From the NCBI GenBank assembly GCA_029203125.1, contig CP119317.1, positions 1,798,001 through 1,862,000 on the forward strand: 64,000 nucleotides of DNA. The letters run 5' to 3'. Position 1 is the stretch's first letter, and each line of letters starts with the position of its first letter. A program made the position numbers and the translations under genes. Below are positions 34,881 through 43,731 of the stretch, piece by piece. The stretch is from Candidatus Cohnella colombiensis. GTDB lineage: Bacteria > Bacillota > Bacilli > Paenibacillales > Paenibacillaceae. The notes beneath the pieces were generated by a model that saw nothing but the letters and a program-made list of their open reading frames with translations, was not told the DNA's origin and searched no databases.

Positions 34881-36686
34881 TTATTTAACACCGACCACTT
34901 CGCTGTTCCAATCTCTTATTGATATAACACGGAAGTTGCCTTTAATTTGCTGCCATGATAATGAATTAAGATTTAACACATAGTTTCTGTCATCGGAAAT
35001 GCTCAACAGTGCTTTATCACGAACAGGGTTTACGATAAACCTTCTTGGATAGCTAATTGTTAAGTTAATGTCCGTGTCTTTATTAGAGATAACATCATAT
35101 ACACTCCATTTGTCATATGACGTTCTGATAAGCTTGCCCTTACTCAAATAGAAAAAGCTTTCTCCTTCTCTCGTTTCTAACATATGGGTCTTCCCGCTAT
35201 TCCAATCCATGATGTAATACTCCCATTGATAGTCGAGAGTGTTTACATTTTCATAATACAGCAATCCGTCTCCAATAATTTCAACAGGCAATGAATGATG
35301 CAATCCATCCCATTCTTCAGAATCGGAATGATCAATATATACATTTTCAATAGTCCTTGGATTAACGTCGTTCACACTTTTAAACACATATAGATCAACC
35401 CAGTTATCTCCGTTTTCATCGTGATGTAATGATGCAATTAGAACTTTTCCTGAATCAGGATAGTATTTAAAAGAAGCTAAGAACCCTTTAGAGACGGTCC
35501 AAATCACTTCTTCTTCTCCACTCAGGATGTCGTAACGAATAACAGATTCTCCATACGAACAGAGCAACGATTTCCCGTCAGCCAACCAGACAGGGGAGGC
35601 CATCTTCAACTCCTTTAGACGATTCCCTTTCCGATCAAGTAGGGTATAGCTTGGAAATAATAACGATCCGTCGCTGCTTAATTCCTCTGCCAATATCCAC
35701 TGTCCATTTGGTGATAGGTCTAAGGAGGAATAGGATATCAAGGAATTGAATAAGTGTTCTTCACTTTGGTTTAGCAAATTCAAACTATAATATTGTTTCC
35801 TATTGGTCGGTTGAAAACGAGTGTATTGAGTATCCCACCAGTAATAATCAGACTGTCCCCTTAGCGTTATGTCTCCTTTAAAATGCAATACGTATTCTTC
35901 GTATACCTCTAACGCGTCCTCAGTTTTCAAATGTAACGTCAAAGCGAGCGAGCGATCTGACAGCCATTTGATTTCTTTGTTTAATTTTTTTAACATTCTG
36001 TCAAGTTCGCTTTCAACGATGTCCTTATGTACTGGTTCTGAAAATGAAATATTATACGTATGAGACTCACCTGTCAGTAAATATTGACGAACTCCTGTTG
36101 CACTAATTTGATTATCCGCCTCAAATGGCCTTGAGATTGTACAAGTGAGTGGCTCAACATATTCAAATTGAAATAACATTGGCTCCTGACCGTATTTTTT
36201 ACTAAAGCTAATTGTTAATGGTAGTTCTTTCGAAGGCTCTATTTTGAAAAAGAGTACACTTGGCTGTTGAGCATAGGTGAACAATTGGACGAATTGAACC
36301 CCTCTCCATTCATCTAGCGATTCTATATATTTTTCTTGTATAATCTTCAGATCGTCTGAAGTTGTACTCAAATTATCTGCATAATTTAATTGAATCTCAC
36401 AATCAACGAAATCCCCGCTGAAATAGATTGTGCTGCTGGGGGAATATTCCCTATGATCACATACCAATATCCCATTCCAATCTTCATACAATTCCAAGAT
36501 GGAAATTCGTGCTTCTTTATCTTCAACTACAACTTCTGACTGCTTATTTGTAATGGTCGGTTCATTCGTAAAGAGGTTTACCACTTCATTTTCTGGTGAA
36601 GGTTTCGCATTGGGGGTTTTACGGTCGCTGTAACTACTAGGGATTAAAATAATAAGAATTAGAAGAACTACCAAGAGATATTTCAA
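34881..36686 (-). CDS. Exported protein with probable beta-propeller, unknown
   Basis: A 601-residue protein with an N-terminal signal segment MKYLLVVLLILIILIPSSYS and a Lys/Asn/Glu-rich linker. The first half (about 60 to 280) is beta-rich. The second half repeats blades such as LSPNGQWILAEELSSDGSLLFPSYTLLDRKG, ASPVWLADGKSLLCSYGESVIRYDILSGEEEVIW and YYPDSGKVLIASLHHDENG, typical of WD40/TolB-like propellers. Likely cell-surface. It is the longest gene in the accessory stretch. Confidence 0.75.
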   Translation of the reverse strand: MKYLLVVLLILIILIPSSYSDRKTPNAKPSPENEVVNLFTNEPTITNKQSEVVVEDKEARISILELYEDWNGILVCDHREYSPSSTIYFSGDFVDCEIQLNYADNLSTTSDDLKIIQEKYIESLDEWRGVQFVQLFTYAQQPSVLFFKIEPSKELPLTISFSKKYGQEPMLFQFEYVEPLTCTISRPFEADNQISATGVRQYLLTGESHTYNISFSEPVHKDIVESELDRMLKKLNKEIKWLSDRSLALTLHLKTEDALEVYEEYVLHFKGDITLRGQSDYYWWDTQYTRFQPTNRKQYYSLNLLNQSEEHLFNSLISYSSLDLSPNGQWILAEELSSDGSLLFPSYTLLDRKGNRLKELKMASPVWLADGKSLLCSYGESVIRYDILSGEEEVIWTVSKGFLASFKYYPDSGKVLIASLHHDENGDNWVDLYVFKSVNDVNPRTIENVYIDHSDSEEWDGLHHSLPVEIIGDGLLYYENVNTLDYQWEYYIMDWNSGKTHMLETREGESFFYLSKGKLIRTSYDKWSVYDVISNKDTDINLTISYPRRFIVNPVRDKALLSISDDRNYVLNLNSLSWQQIKGNFRVISIRDWNSEVVGVK

Positions 36687-36771
36687 AAATAGTCACCCCC
36701 GACAATTGGCTCATACCCCACCGATTGATGTAACATTTTTGTTGATTAAAACACAGATACGCGAATATTTT

Positions 36772-37389
36772 TTATTCTAGAAAAGATCTACTAGCAAAAA
36801 AAATCAAGATAATTACAAAAATTAAAGTCACTAAGAGAATCCTTGTAATATGCTTGTTTCTTCTTACCCTAACAATCAATAAGGGAATTAGTAAAAACAA
36901 CGATGTACTCACACATAATATTACTGGTAAATATGTAAGTGAAATTAGTAGGCTGATTAATATATAAATAGAAAAATACCAACCAATTGCTTTATTATCA
37001 GTCGCAGGCTTTACTTTAGTCTGAATCAACCAATCAAGGAAAATAGAAATTGGAAATGCGATAAATAATAAAACGGGATATCCAAACAAAATTAAGTAAA
37101 ATAAGTTCCCAATAAAATCATTTATGCTCTTAGAAAAGAATATGCTGAAAACAAATAAAAAGAGAATTGATGCAGTGCAAAGAGATATGAAATGCTCCTT
37201 GGTTTTTAACTTCTCTTTATTTAATTTCAAACGTTCCTCGGTTATTCCATTTTGATTTTCATAAGAACAGGTCCAACATAATCCACCTGATGTCTCAATG
37301 CATATTTCACAAACATTACGATGGCATTGTTTACAGAACTGTTTCTTAATAGTAGATTCATGATAATGACAGTAATCTATTATTCTCAC
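36772..37389 (-). CDS. Membrane protein with N-terminal zinc-finger-like domain
   Basis: A 205-residue protein. The first 45 residues have a B-box-like Cys/His pattern, CHYHESTIKKQFCKQCHRNVCEICIETSGGLCWTCS, able to bind two zinc ions. After a Lys-rich helix come four or five membrane segments to the C-terminus. The finger would be cytoplasmic if the positive-inside rule holds. Function unknown. Confidence 0.75.
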   Translation of the reverse strand: MRIIDYCHYHESTIKKQFCKQCHRNVCEICIETSGGLCWTCSYENQNGITEERLKLNKEKLKTKEHFISLCTASILFLFVFSIFFSKSINDFIGNLFYLILFGYPVLLFIAFPISIFLDWLIQTKVKPATDNKAIGWYFSIYILISLLISLTYLPVILCVSTSLFLLIPLLIVRVRRNKHITRILLVTLIFVIILIFFASRSFLE

Positions 37390-37508
37390 CTCCTAAAATA
37401 TCATATATAATCAGCGAACAAATCTTATAAATCACACTGTAGTTGAGGGACGTAGACTCAAATTTCACGGCAATGCAATTGGACTTTTCGGCAACTGGAA
37501 GTCCCTAC

Positions 37509-37687
37509 TTACACCTCAATAATCCCTTGTACTTCATATGGATAATCAATTTGTTTCTTAATAATTTCAACTGCTTCCTTATTTACAAGAAGCTCAGTTA
37601 TATATAATGCGAGGTCTATTGATGTCGATACTCCCCCAACTGTTATTAGGTTTCCATTAGCTATCATTGCTTTATTCAATTCTGATT
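37509..37687 (-). pseudogene. Remnant of a DJ-1/PfpI-family gene
   Basis: Translation of about 57 codons gives ELNKAMIANGNLITVGGVSTSIDLALYITELL followed by VNKEAVEIIKKQIDYPYEVQGIIEV and a stop. This is the C-terminal end of DJ-1/PfpI proteins, where 'lvTagG.t.siDlaLyl' is characteristic. An in-frame stop stands just upstream and no start exists, so only the tail is left. The rest of 37390 to 37900 has only the small ORF at 37701. Confidence 0.6.
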
Positions 37688-37700
37688 ATAAAAACAGCCC

Positions 37701-37814
37701 TTATATGGAATTGTAATCCATTAGAGGGCCGAAAGCGATGACTGTCGAAATGATTAAAAAAGCTGTAGCAATAAAGTTAAGTGTAACTAACAATATGAAT
37801 CTTCTTTTTCCCAT
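37701..37814 (-). CDS. Possible 37-residue membrane peptide
   Basis: ATG 37814 opens a short frame with a basic start (MGKRRFILLV) and one hydrophobic segment TLNFIATAFLIISTVIAFGPL. The ribosome site (AGGG) is weak. It may be a small membrane peptide or the remains of a longer one. Confidence 0.35.
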   Translation of the reverse strand: MGKRRFILLVTLNFIATAFLIISTVIAFGPLMDYNSI

Positions 37815-37928
37815 CAGATCAACCCTAAAAAATGAATTTTACATGAGCATGAGGTTATGTGAAGTCATTGCCATCATAGATTAAGCCCAGAAAATATCAT
37901 TATTGTCTATCTCCATTAATTGCTATCT

Positions 37929-38324
37929 CTATGTCAGTTGCTGCGCAATCTCCCAAACATGTCCTGCTGGATCTACGATGGCAGCAGTACGTACTCCCCA
38001 CGGCCTGTCTATTGGACCGTTAAGTAGAACAACGCCACGTGAATCCAATTCGTTACATATCGCGTCCACATCTTCTACCCGGATGGTAAACTGGAAACGC
38101 GATCCGGATTCTCTGCTTGCGACTGTTCCAGGATGGATCAGACCGTGTGCCTCGGAAATGTTCAGAAGATTAATGCTCATATTTCCGAAGTCGAATACTG
38201 CAGACACATCATCTTCATAAACGGCGGATAATACAAATACCTCTTGATAGAATAACCTCACCCTATCCAAGTCCTCCACAAACAACGTAATAACATCTAC
38301 ATTCATCGTCCCTAAAGTCCTCAT
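37929..38324 (-). CDS. VOC/glyoxalase-superfamily protein
   Basis: A 131-residue VOC protein: VDVITLFVEDLDRVRLFYQEVFVL at the start, FQFTIRVEDVDAICNELDSRGVVLLNGPIDRPWGVRTAAIVDPAGHVWEIAQ at the end, with the usual terminal Glu. The sequence is richer in G+C than its neighbours. GAGGTG precedes the ATG. Substrate unknown. Confidence 0.87.
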   Translation of the reverse strand: MRTLGTMNVDVITLFVEDLDRVRLFYQEVFVLSAVYEDDVSAVFDFGNMSINLLNISEAHGLIHPGTVASRESGSRFQFTIRVEDVDAICNELDSRGVVLLNGPIDRPWGVRTAAIVDPAGHVWEIAQQLT

Positions 38325-38419
38325 ATGTACACCTCTTCACATTTGGTTTAAAATTCAAACTCAAGTTTTTGATCCAGTTCAACCTTCTGGCGCAGGTGAT
38401 GGCGAAAATGCATACCCAA

Positions 38420-38947
38420 TCAAAGCTCTATTAGCATATGAATATCTTTAGGCTCCTTGCGATACAATTCTTCATCAATTTCATTTGTTAGTTTACTTCC
38501 ATTACTCTTATAAAAAGATACTGCGGATCTTGTTTCCGTTGAAGAAATGTATAGAAATTTAGCCCCTCTTCTAATTGCTTCTTCTCTAAGCAAATTAATG
38601 ATTCTTGTACCAATTCCTTGCCTTCTATAATTCCTGGTTACATACATTAAGTCGACTTGGAGCTGATTTAAATCTCTTCCCCTAATTTTATGTGCAAGAA
38701 CTCCAAACCCGATTAATCGATCCTCATCAAGTGCACCAACCACCATTCCGCCATTGTCTAGCTCAAAAAGAAAACGTTCTTGTATTTCTTCTATCATCTC
38801 TTTAGTCCATGTCGGACATTCATGCCCTGAATGAATTTCTAACAATTTCCCATTTCTTATTTCGTAAATTAAATCTATATATTCGGATCTGTCAATTTCA
38901 AGTAATTTATGGGCCTGATCTTTATGCATGGTTTGATAAGTGATCAT
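38420..38947 (-). CDS. GNAT acetyltransferase
   Basis: A 175-residue GNAT enzyme. LNQLQVDLMYVTRNYRRQGIGTRIINLLREEAIRRGAKFLYISSTETRSAVSFYKSNGS contains the acetyl-CoA loop RRQGIGTRI. The long N-terminal part (YIDLIYEIRNGKLLEIHSGHECPTWTKEMIEEI) is typical of an uncharacterised group. Substrate unknown. Confidence 0.86.
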   Translation of the reverse strand: MITYQTMHKDQAHKLLEIDRSEYIDLIYEIRNGKLLEIHSGHECPTWTKEMIEEIQERFLFELDNGGMVVGALDEDRLIGFGVLAHKIRGRDLNQLQVDLMYVTRNYRRQGIGTRIINLLREEAIRRGAKFLYISSTETRSAVSFYKSNGSKLTNEIDEELYRKEPKDIHMLIEL

Positions 38948-38986
38948 CGTCGATTACCCTCCGAAATAAGCATTCAAGGTATGATG

Positions 38987-39457
38987 CTATTTTTTAACTT
39001 TAAGATGCTGAATATGTATTCCGATATGCCCTATACCAATTATGATAGCAGAAGCAATCAGCCAAATAACTTCCCCATAAATACCTAATAACAAAAAAGC
39101 CATTACAGGCAGACTTGCAAGAGGTACGGGTATTCCATAATAACTACGATATAACATCCCTTCTCTGTGTTTATTAGTAAAATATCTAATCCAACAAAGC
39201 TCGTAAATAATCATTAGTAAAAACGACATTGCCAGCCAAACACTCCGGGATGAAAATGCTACATTATCATAATCCTTAAACATTAACACGCTAACCGTAC
39301 AACCCATTTGTCCAATTCGTTCAAACAATAGTAATATTATGTTTTCATGAGTTTTGTCATTTTCAATTTGTAGACTTTTCGCCCAAATGATATTTGGGAT
39401 AAATAACATTAATAAATAAATCAGACCAACATATGAAAAGCCAAAATGTCCTGACAT
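38987..39457 (-). CDS. Membrane protein, unknown
   Basis: A 156-residue protein with about five membrane segments (for example FSYVGLIYLLMLFIPNIIWA, LAMSFLLMIIYELCWIRYF, LASLPVMAFLLLGIYGEVIWLIASAIIIGIGHIGIHI). Family not recognised with confidence. A terminator-like hairpin lies upstream, so it should have its own promoter, which I could not fix. Confidence 0.7.
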   Translation of the reverse strand: MSGHFGFSYVGLIYLLMLFIPNIIWAKSLQIENDKTHENIILLLFERIGQMGCTVSVLMFKDYDNVAFSSRSVWLAMSFLLMIIYELCWIRYFTNKHREGMLYRSYYGIPVPLASLPVMAFLLLGIYGEVIWLIASAIIIGIGHIGIHIQHLKVKK

Positions 39458-39480
39458 AAATTGCTCCTTTACATACTAGA

Positions 39481-39540
39481 AAAAATTCCCGCATCTCAGG
39501 ATGTCCATTTCTGGAATTACACGTCCTCGGTGCGGGAATT
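39481..39540 (-). terminator. Hairpin, probable terminator
   Basis: AATTCCCGCA (39484 to 39493) pairs with TGCGGGAATT (39531 to 39540); on the minus strand TTTTTTC follows the stem. The 37-nt loop can fold again through CCTCGG / CTCAGG-like pairs. It ends transcripts coming from 41 to 39.7 kb. Confidence 0.65.
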
Positions 39541-39580
39541 CATTATGTGTATGTGCTTTATCCATTACATCGTCGTAATG

Positions 39581-39728
39581 TTAGCCTCGACACCATTCTA
39601 CTATATTATTTATTATTTGGTAATATGGATTCGTTAAACTTCTCCATTCATTAAATTCAAAAGATCCTTCAAAGTACTTCAAAATTAATGTCATTAAATT
39701 CTCATGTGCCACAACCGCAATGTTCTGT
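39581..39728 (-). pseudogene. Duplicated 3' fragment of the histidine phosphatase gene
   Basis: Translation gives QNIAVVAHENLMTLILKYFEGS, FEFNEWRSLTNP and then diverges. The DNA is nearly identical to the 3' part of the phosphatase gene near 43780 to 43890. No start is present, and the fragment abuts exactly the stop of the next small gene. It marks an old exchange between these two places. Confidence 0.8.
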
Positions 39729-39959
39729 TTATGCATCCTCGTTACTGAAATGCCTCTCTGATTCCATTTTTAGCTGCATTTCAATTATATATTGTTGTTG
39801 TTCAATTACTTTCCCTAAGCACCAAATTACTATTCCACCAATTAATGATACAGCAATAATTATGCCAGCAAATAACCATCGATAAGGATCTGGTCGATTA
39901 AGAAACAATTCGGGATCCGGAGTAACAAAATTATAACCTACAGCCCAACCACACAGCAT
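39729..39959 (-). CDS. Small two-segment membrane protein, unknown
   Basis: A 76-residue protein with a central membrane segment YRWLFAGIIIAVSLIGGIVIWCLG and a Gln/Glu-rich tail. The frame is open for 20 codons before ATG 39959 and encodes a second hydrophobic stretch (FCGIAILIIG), so the real start may have been lost. The 3' end joins a phosphatase gene fragment. Confidence 0.55.
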   Translation of the reverse strand: MLCGWAVGYNFVTPDPELFLNRPDPYRWLFAGIIIAVSLIGGIVIWCLGKVIEQQQYIIEMQLKMESERHFSNEDA

Positions 39960-40042
39960 TCCAATTATTAGAATTGCTATTCCACAGAACTTAAGATTGT
40001 ATGATAGATTATTTGAGATATTCGTCCACTTCTTTCTTTATT

Positions 40043-40501
40043 CTATTCTTCTACTTCAAATATGGAGTCTACGATTATTGGTAGATTGTTTCTAACTGAC
40101 ACTGCTCCGAATACTGAACGAGCATGACTTCCAATATCTCCGAATACTTCGAACATTAGATCGGAATATCCATTTAGTACTTTATGATGTTCTTCAAACA
40201 GTGGATCTGCATTCACAAATCCTTGTACTTTTACGACTCTCTTCACTTTATCAAGTGTACCTAAAGCATCTTTTAATACTGCAAGCACTTCAATTCCTGC
40301 ATCTCGAGCAAAATCATATCCCTGTTCGGTAGTAAATTCTTGTCCAAGTTTTCCTTTGGGGTTCCCACTTGGTCCTTTACCGGAAATAAACATTAGTCCG
40401 TTTACAGATACATAATTTGCATACTTCGCTGCTGGACTGCTCGCAGATGGGAGAATAATCCCTAAGGTGTTTAGCTTCTTTTCTATCAATCCGTCATCCA
40501 T
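40043..40501 (-). CDS. RidA/YjgF-family protein
   Basis: A 152-residue RidA-fold protein. YVSVNGLMFISGKGPSGNPKGKLGQEFTTEQGYDFARDAGIEVLAVLKDALGTLDKVKRVVKVQGFVNADPLFEEHHKVLNGYSDLMFEVFGDIGSHARSVFGAVSVRNNLPIIVDSIFEV covers the domain. The conserved Arg of true enamine deaminases is in HARSVFG. This belongs to the YjgF_like group with a longer N-terminus; activity on 2-aminoacrylate is inferred. Confidence 0.87.
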   Translation of the reverse strand: MDDGLIEKKLNTLGIILPSASSPAAKYANYVSVNGLMFISGKGPSGNPKGKLGQEFTTEQGYDFARDAGIEVLAVLKDALGTLDKVKRVVKVQGFVNADPLFEEHHKVLNGYSDLMFEVFGDIGSHARSVFGAVSVRNNLPIIVDSIFEVEE

Positions 40502-40617
40502 GTGGATTCCCCCTGTTTTTCAATTTTATTCATTATTGCATCCACTTGCTTCCGATTCTTTGCAATAATTACTTCTTTCTGGTTCTTTACTTGTTCAAGT
40601 TTCACTAATGTCTTCAT
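40486..40617 (-). CDS. Possible Lys-rich small ORF overlapping ridA
   Basis: A frame of 43 codons (MKTLVKLEQVKNQKEVIIAKNRK and on) ends 16 nt inside the RidA gene. No ribosome site is visible. The same frame continues upstream to the epimerase stop, so it could be a former C-terminal extension of that gene or a translational coupler for RidA. Weak. Confidence 0.25.
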   Translation of the reverse strand: MKTLVKLEQVKNQKEVIIAKNRKQVDAIMNKIEKQGESTWMTD

Positions 40618-40659
40618 TCTATTGTTGTGTAAGTATGTATGCAACACTCGATATGGATC

Positions 40660-41688
40660 TTAATTTGATCTTGTCGTCACATTATCCTTAATAAGGTTTG
40701 CCAAAAATTCGTTCTCGATGTGATAATCTAATCTTGGAAAATCTTTTGGATGTAATTCTTCAGGGGGGTTGTTTAGTTCCCATTTGAACGTATTAATAAT
40801 TCCTTCTTCAAAGCTTACAATCTCTTGAAATCCTAATTGTTCTCTTATCTTTGTTGTATCAATATCCCAATTTTGTTTAAGATTTAATGATGGGTAAATT
40901 AATTCTTCAGGCAATTCACCTCTCGGAATAGCCAATATCTCTCCACTCCAATGTAATAATGTTTTAATGTTATGGAGCCATTCATATTCTGAAAGTGTAT
41001 TTATCTCACCCACATTATAGATTTGATTTGTAGCCCGATCATCCGTCGTTGCTAAAGAAATTGCATGAGCGACATTCTCTACATACCCACGTGATGCACG
41101 CCAAGTTGCAAAGAGGTCATCAAGAATAATGAATTCACGATTGTCATGAACACGCTTTGCATATTTATAAAGTCGGTGCGATGGGTCACCTGGGCCATAT
41201 ACCATGGGCAATCTTAATATAGTTCCTGAGATGCTACTACATTTCATTATCAGATCTTCAACATGTATTTTTTCATATTCCCCACCATACGGATAAAGCT
41301 TATGACGCAAAGCTGACTTCTCCGACAATGGTGTAGCGACTAATCCATCTTCAGATCCAATTAGAATGCCATATCCGTGGTAAACATCCATACTACTCAA
41401 CACGACAATTCTATTCGTAATTCCCTCAAATGTAGCAATTGCTGTTTCAGCATCCCGTTTAGTATAAGCTCCCATATGAACTACAACATCAGGCTGAAAC
41501 TTAAGAAATTCGTATCTAAAATCATTTAACTGTTGTCTATCGCCAGAAATCATTAAAATATTATTATTCAACAGACTTGGATTGGAATTACCTCTATTAA
41601 AGATAGCCACTTCATGACCTGCCTGAATAAGTTCCTTTACTACATAAAGACCAATAAATCCAGTCCCACCAATAACTAATATCTTCAT
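40660..41688 (-). CDS. NAD-dependent epimerase/dehydratase (extended SDR)
   Basis: A 342-residue extended short-chain dehydrogenase. The cofactor motif is ILVIGGTGFIGLYVVKELIQAGHEVAIFNRG; later VVVHMGAYT, VVLSSMDVYHG, and LRLPMVYGPGDP. The usual YxxxK is present as YPYGGEYEKIHVEDLI (Y-x3-K in YEKIH is shifted), so catalysis is uncertain. The start is ATG 41688 or a GTG three codons earlier. Sugar-nucleotide modification is possible but not shown. Confidence 0.83.
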   Translation of the reverse strand: MKILVIGGTGFIGLYVVKELIQAGHEVAIFNRGNSNPSLLNNNILMISGDRQQLNDFRYEFLKFQPDVVVHMGAYTKRDAETAIATFEGITNRIVVLSSMDVYHGYGILIGSEDGLVATPLSEKSALRHKLYPYGGEYEKIHVEDLIMKCSSISGTILRLPMVYGPGDPSHRLYKYAKRVHDNREFIILDDLFATWRASRGYVENVAHAISLATTDDRATNQIYNVGEINTLSEYEWLHNIKTLLHWSGEILAIPRGELPEELIYPSLNLKQNWDIDTTKIREQLGFQEIVSFEEGIINTFKWELNNPPEELHPKDFPRLDYHIENEFLANLIKDNVTTRSN

Positions 41689-41884
41689 TAATTTCACCGT
41701 CTTTTATATATTTTTCAAGTCTTATCCCGATTTCTGATAACGCAAGTGTATTCGCGACGTCCATTCTAATATCTTAGGGGAAAAGATGTGTCTGCTACCT
41801 GTATAACTCATGATAAAAAGTCGCGGTCCCAGATGAGTGAGGCTCCTTTCTCCATTTACTTATGTATCAAATCCATGTAAATGT

Positions 41885-41913
41885 TTCCATAATTATGTTG
41901 AATCGTGTATAAT
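41885..41913 (+). promoter_or_regulatory. Possible promoter for the Fn3-like secreted protein gene
   Basis: TTCCAT, 17 nt, TATAAT on the plus strand, followed by a leader of about 45 nt. The -35 is weak, the -10 perfect. The rest of 41700 to 41884 shows nothing. Confidence 0.5.
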
Positions 41914-41961
41914 TTAAGAGTCATGCTTTCACTTATCCTAATATATGAAAGGAAGATCGCA

Positions 41962-42690
41962 ATGAAAATGCTTCGCAATACACTCAGTTTGCTGCTTGCT
42001 ATATTGCTGCTATTGCCGATGGCTGCGCAGGTTTTCGCTGAATCTGATATAGAGAACGTCAACAAGCCGGAGAGTGTGTACGCCATATGGAAAGTGACCG
42101 TGTCGCCAGGCGATTCTCAACTCACAATTTCTTTTCCAAAAACACTCACCTCCGGCATCGTTCCAGATACATTCACTCTAAGGATTGTAGCTGAAGGACA
42201 ACGTGAAGTACCCACTCCAATCATTCTGTCGACAGATACAATCGAGTCCGATATCGTGTCCTATACCTTTACGAAATTGACCAATAATACCAGATACATT
42301 ATCGGAGTAGTCGCCTCGAAAGAAGGAGAGCGTCCAGTTATAGGCACCGCTGTCGGCATCCCGGTAATTATTCCGGTCGCAATTGATGTCAAGACGGTTG
42401 TTGGGAACGGATCTGTCAAATTGACGTTCAATAAACTAGAAGGAAAAAAGGTACCTACTGTATATAAAATTAACTGGTGGTATAAAAAGGATAAGAAAGG
42501 TAAACCGATTTACGAGAAACCAGTGGAGATCAATTCACAGAATACAAAGGGACAAGTAGTCAGTTATACGTTCATCAAGTTGAATAACGGAACGACCTAT
42601 CATTTCGATATCACAGCCGAAAAGGGCGCGGACATTCTTGGTCAAACTATAGACATCAAAGCGGCACCAAAGGCCCCGCCGAAAAAGTAA
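41962..42690 (+). CDS. Secreted protein with two Fn3-like repeats
   Basis: A 242-residue exported protein and the only plus-strand protein gene between 19.4 and 64 kb. The signal peptide MKMLRNTLSLLLAILLLLPMAAQVFA ends in V-F-A. Two similar beta domains follow, each starting with VKLTF or QLTISF and ending with YTFIKLNNGTTYHFDITAEKG or YTFTKLTNNTRYIIGVVASKEG, the fibronectin-III pattern. It ends in a Lys/Pro tail. ATG 41962 has AAAGGAAG before it. It is richer in G+C than the surrounding DNA and sits at the left border of the cassette array. Confidence 0.8.
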   Translation: MKMLRNTLSLLLAILLLLPMAAQVFAESDIENVNKPESVYAIWKVTVSPGDSQLTISFPKTLTSGIVPDTFTLRIVAEGQREVPTPIILSTDTIESDIVSYTFTKLTNNTRYIIGVVASKEGERPVIGTAVGIPVIIPVAIDVKTVVGNGSVKLTFNKLEGKKVPTVYKINWWYKKDKKGKPIYEKPVEINSQNTKGQVVSYTFIKLNNGTTYHFDITAEKGADILGQTIDIKAAPKAPPKK

Positions 42691-42770
42691 ACCCATTTTT
42701 ACGTTTTCAATTACTCAAGTCCTTTCAATGCATCCCTAAAACACAAACTCTTGAATAGGTATCAGCAATT

Positions 42771-42922
42771 ACACATAACGTTCTTGTATTGACGACGCGA
42801 CCCAGCCTCAGATAACTCTTATCTTAGGCTGGGTCGTGTGTTGTCTGCTATATCTACCATGATTATACATCTGACAGCCGAGGGGCGAAAGCCTCGATGC
42901 AAGAATATGGTGTTATGTGTTA
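42771..42922 (-). repeat. attC-like site, complete, leftmost
   Basis: Outer arms ACACATAACG (42771) and GTTATGTGT (42912) are exact complements. Inside is the GACCCAGCC stem type (42797 to 42837) and AGGGGCGAAAGCCT. The rest of the 42691 to 43091 gap is empty. Confidence 0.75.
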
Positions 42923-43091
42923 TTCCTGTGTTCCTGAAATTTAATTCGAATCACGTTTTCTATAAATATATAAAGTAGCCATTTGCATTTAATTCAACTC
43001 CAGTTCAGTATTTTTATTCTCTCCTACTTCTCTACCCTATTGATTACGTTGGGCAGCCGCTTCGATGATGCTGTCTCTTAAGGATTTACAT

Positions 43092-43514
43092 CTATTTATT
43101 TCGTATCATCATAGGATGGTCTGCTTTCAACTGCAATAGATCCCATTGATTTCCGTACAGATCCTTAAAAACAGCAACTATTCCATATGATTGTTCTTTG
43201 GGTTCTCTAACAAATTCAATTCCTTTAGAGGTCATATCGTAATAATCCCTCCAAAAATCGTCTGTATTTAGAAATAAAAACACTCTCCCACCAGACTGAT
43301 TACCAATAAACGCTTCCTGCTCTGGTTTCGATGCTCTTGCAAGTAGTATTGTTGTTCCTACAGATCCAGGAGGTGAGATGACAACCCATCTCTTATCCTG
43401 CTCTGGCTGATAGGTATCTTCAATTAGATGAAAATGAAGCTTCTTTGTATAAAATTCTATTGCCTCATCATAATCCCTAACAACCAGAGCGATATGAACG
43501 ATTGATTATTGCAT
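43092..43514 (-). pseudogene. VOC-family gene with a stop at codon 3
   Basis: A continuous frame encodes a full VOC domain: SIVHIALVVRDYDEAIEFYTKKLHFHLIE, WVVISPPGS, TTILLARASKPEQEAFIGNQSGGRVFLFLNTDDFWRDYYDM and FKDLYGNQWDLLQLK. The ribosome site GAAGGAG leads to ATG 43514, but codons 2 and 3 are CAA TAA. Everything after the stop is intact, so the break is recent. A later start at about 43283 would remove the first half of the domain. Confidence 0.75.
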
Positions 43515-43534
43515 TAGTTCAACTCCTTCGACTT

Positions 43535-43609
43535 TCATACTAAGGTATATATTGAAGCACTGAAGAGAATAAAAATTGAACCTAATATCTTATACAAGTA
43601 ATTTGTCAT
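43535..43609 (-). CDS. 24-residue membrane peptide, perhaps a truncated gene
   Basis: GAGGAG, 8 nt, ATG 43609, then MTNYLYKILGSIFILFSASIYTLV and a stop. It has one hydrophobic segment. The strong ribosome site suggests either a real small membrane peptide or the start of a longer membrane protein that was cut. It lies between a half site and the VOC pseudogene. Confidence 0.45.
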   Translation of the reverse strand: MTNYLYKILGSIFILFSASIYTLV

Positions 43610-43673
43610 ATTTTGTACTCCTCTAATAAATAGTCTTGTCAATTCCCTTTGACTGTTTTTGCTCTCGGAAGTT

Positions 43674-43731
43674 TCCGATAACGTTATCGAATTCACAACG
43701 TCCAATCACCTTAAGTTCAAAGGGTAGCCCA
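43674..43731 (-). repeat. attC-like site, left half only
   Basis: CGATAACGTTATCGAATTCACAACG and one arm of the internal stem (CCAATCACCTTAAG) are kept; the right half is missing. It overlaps the last 14 nt of the phosphatase gene. Confidence 0.65.

Noticed and set aside
41700..41960. Riboswitch before the Fn3-like gene
   Set aside because: No conserved riboswitch motif or stable aptamer-like fold could be recognised by eye.
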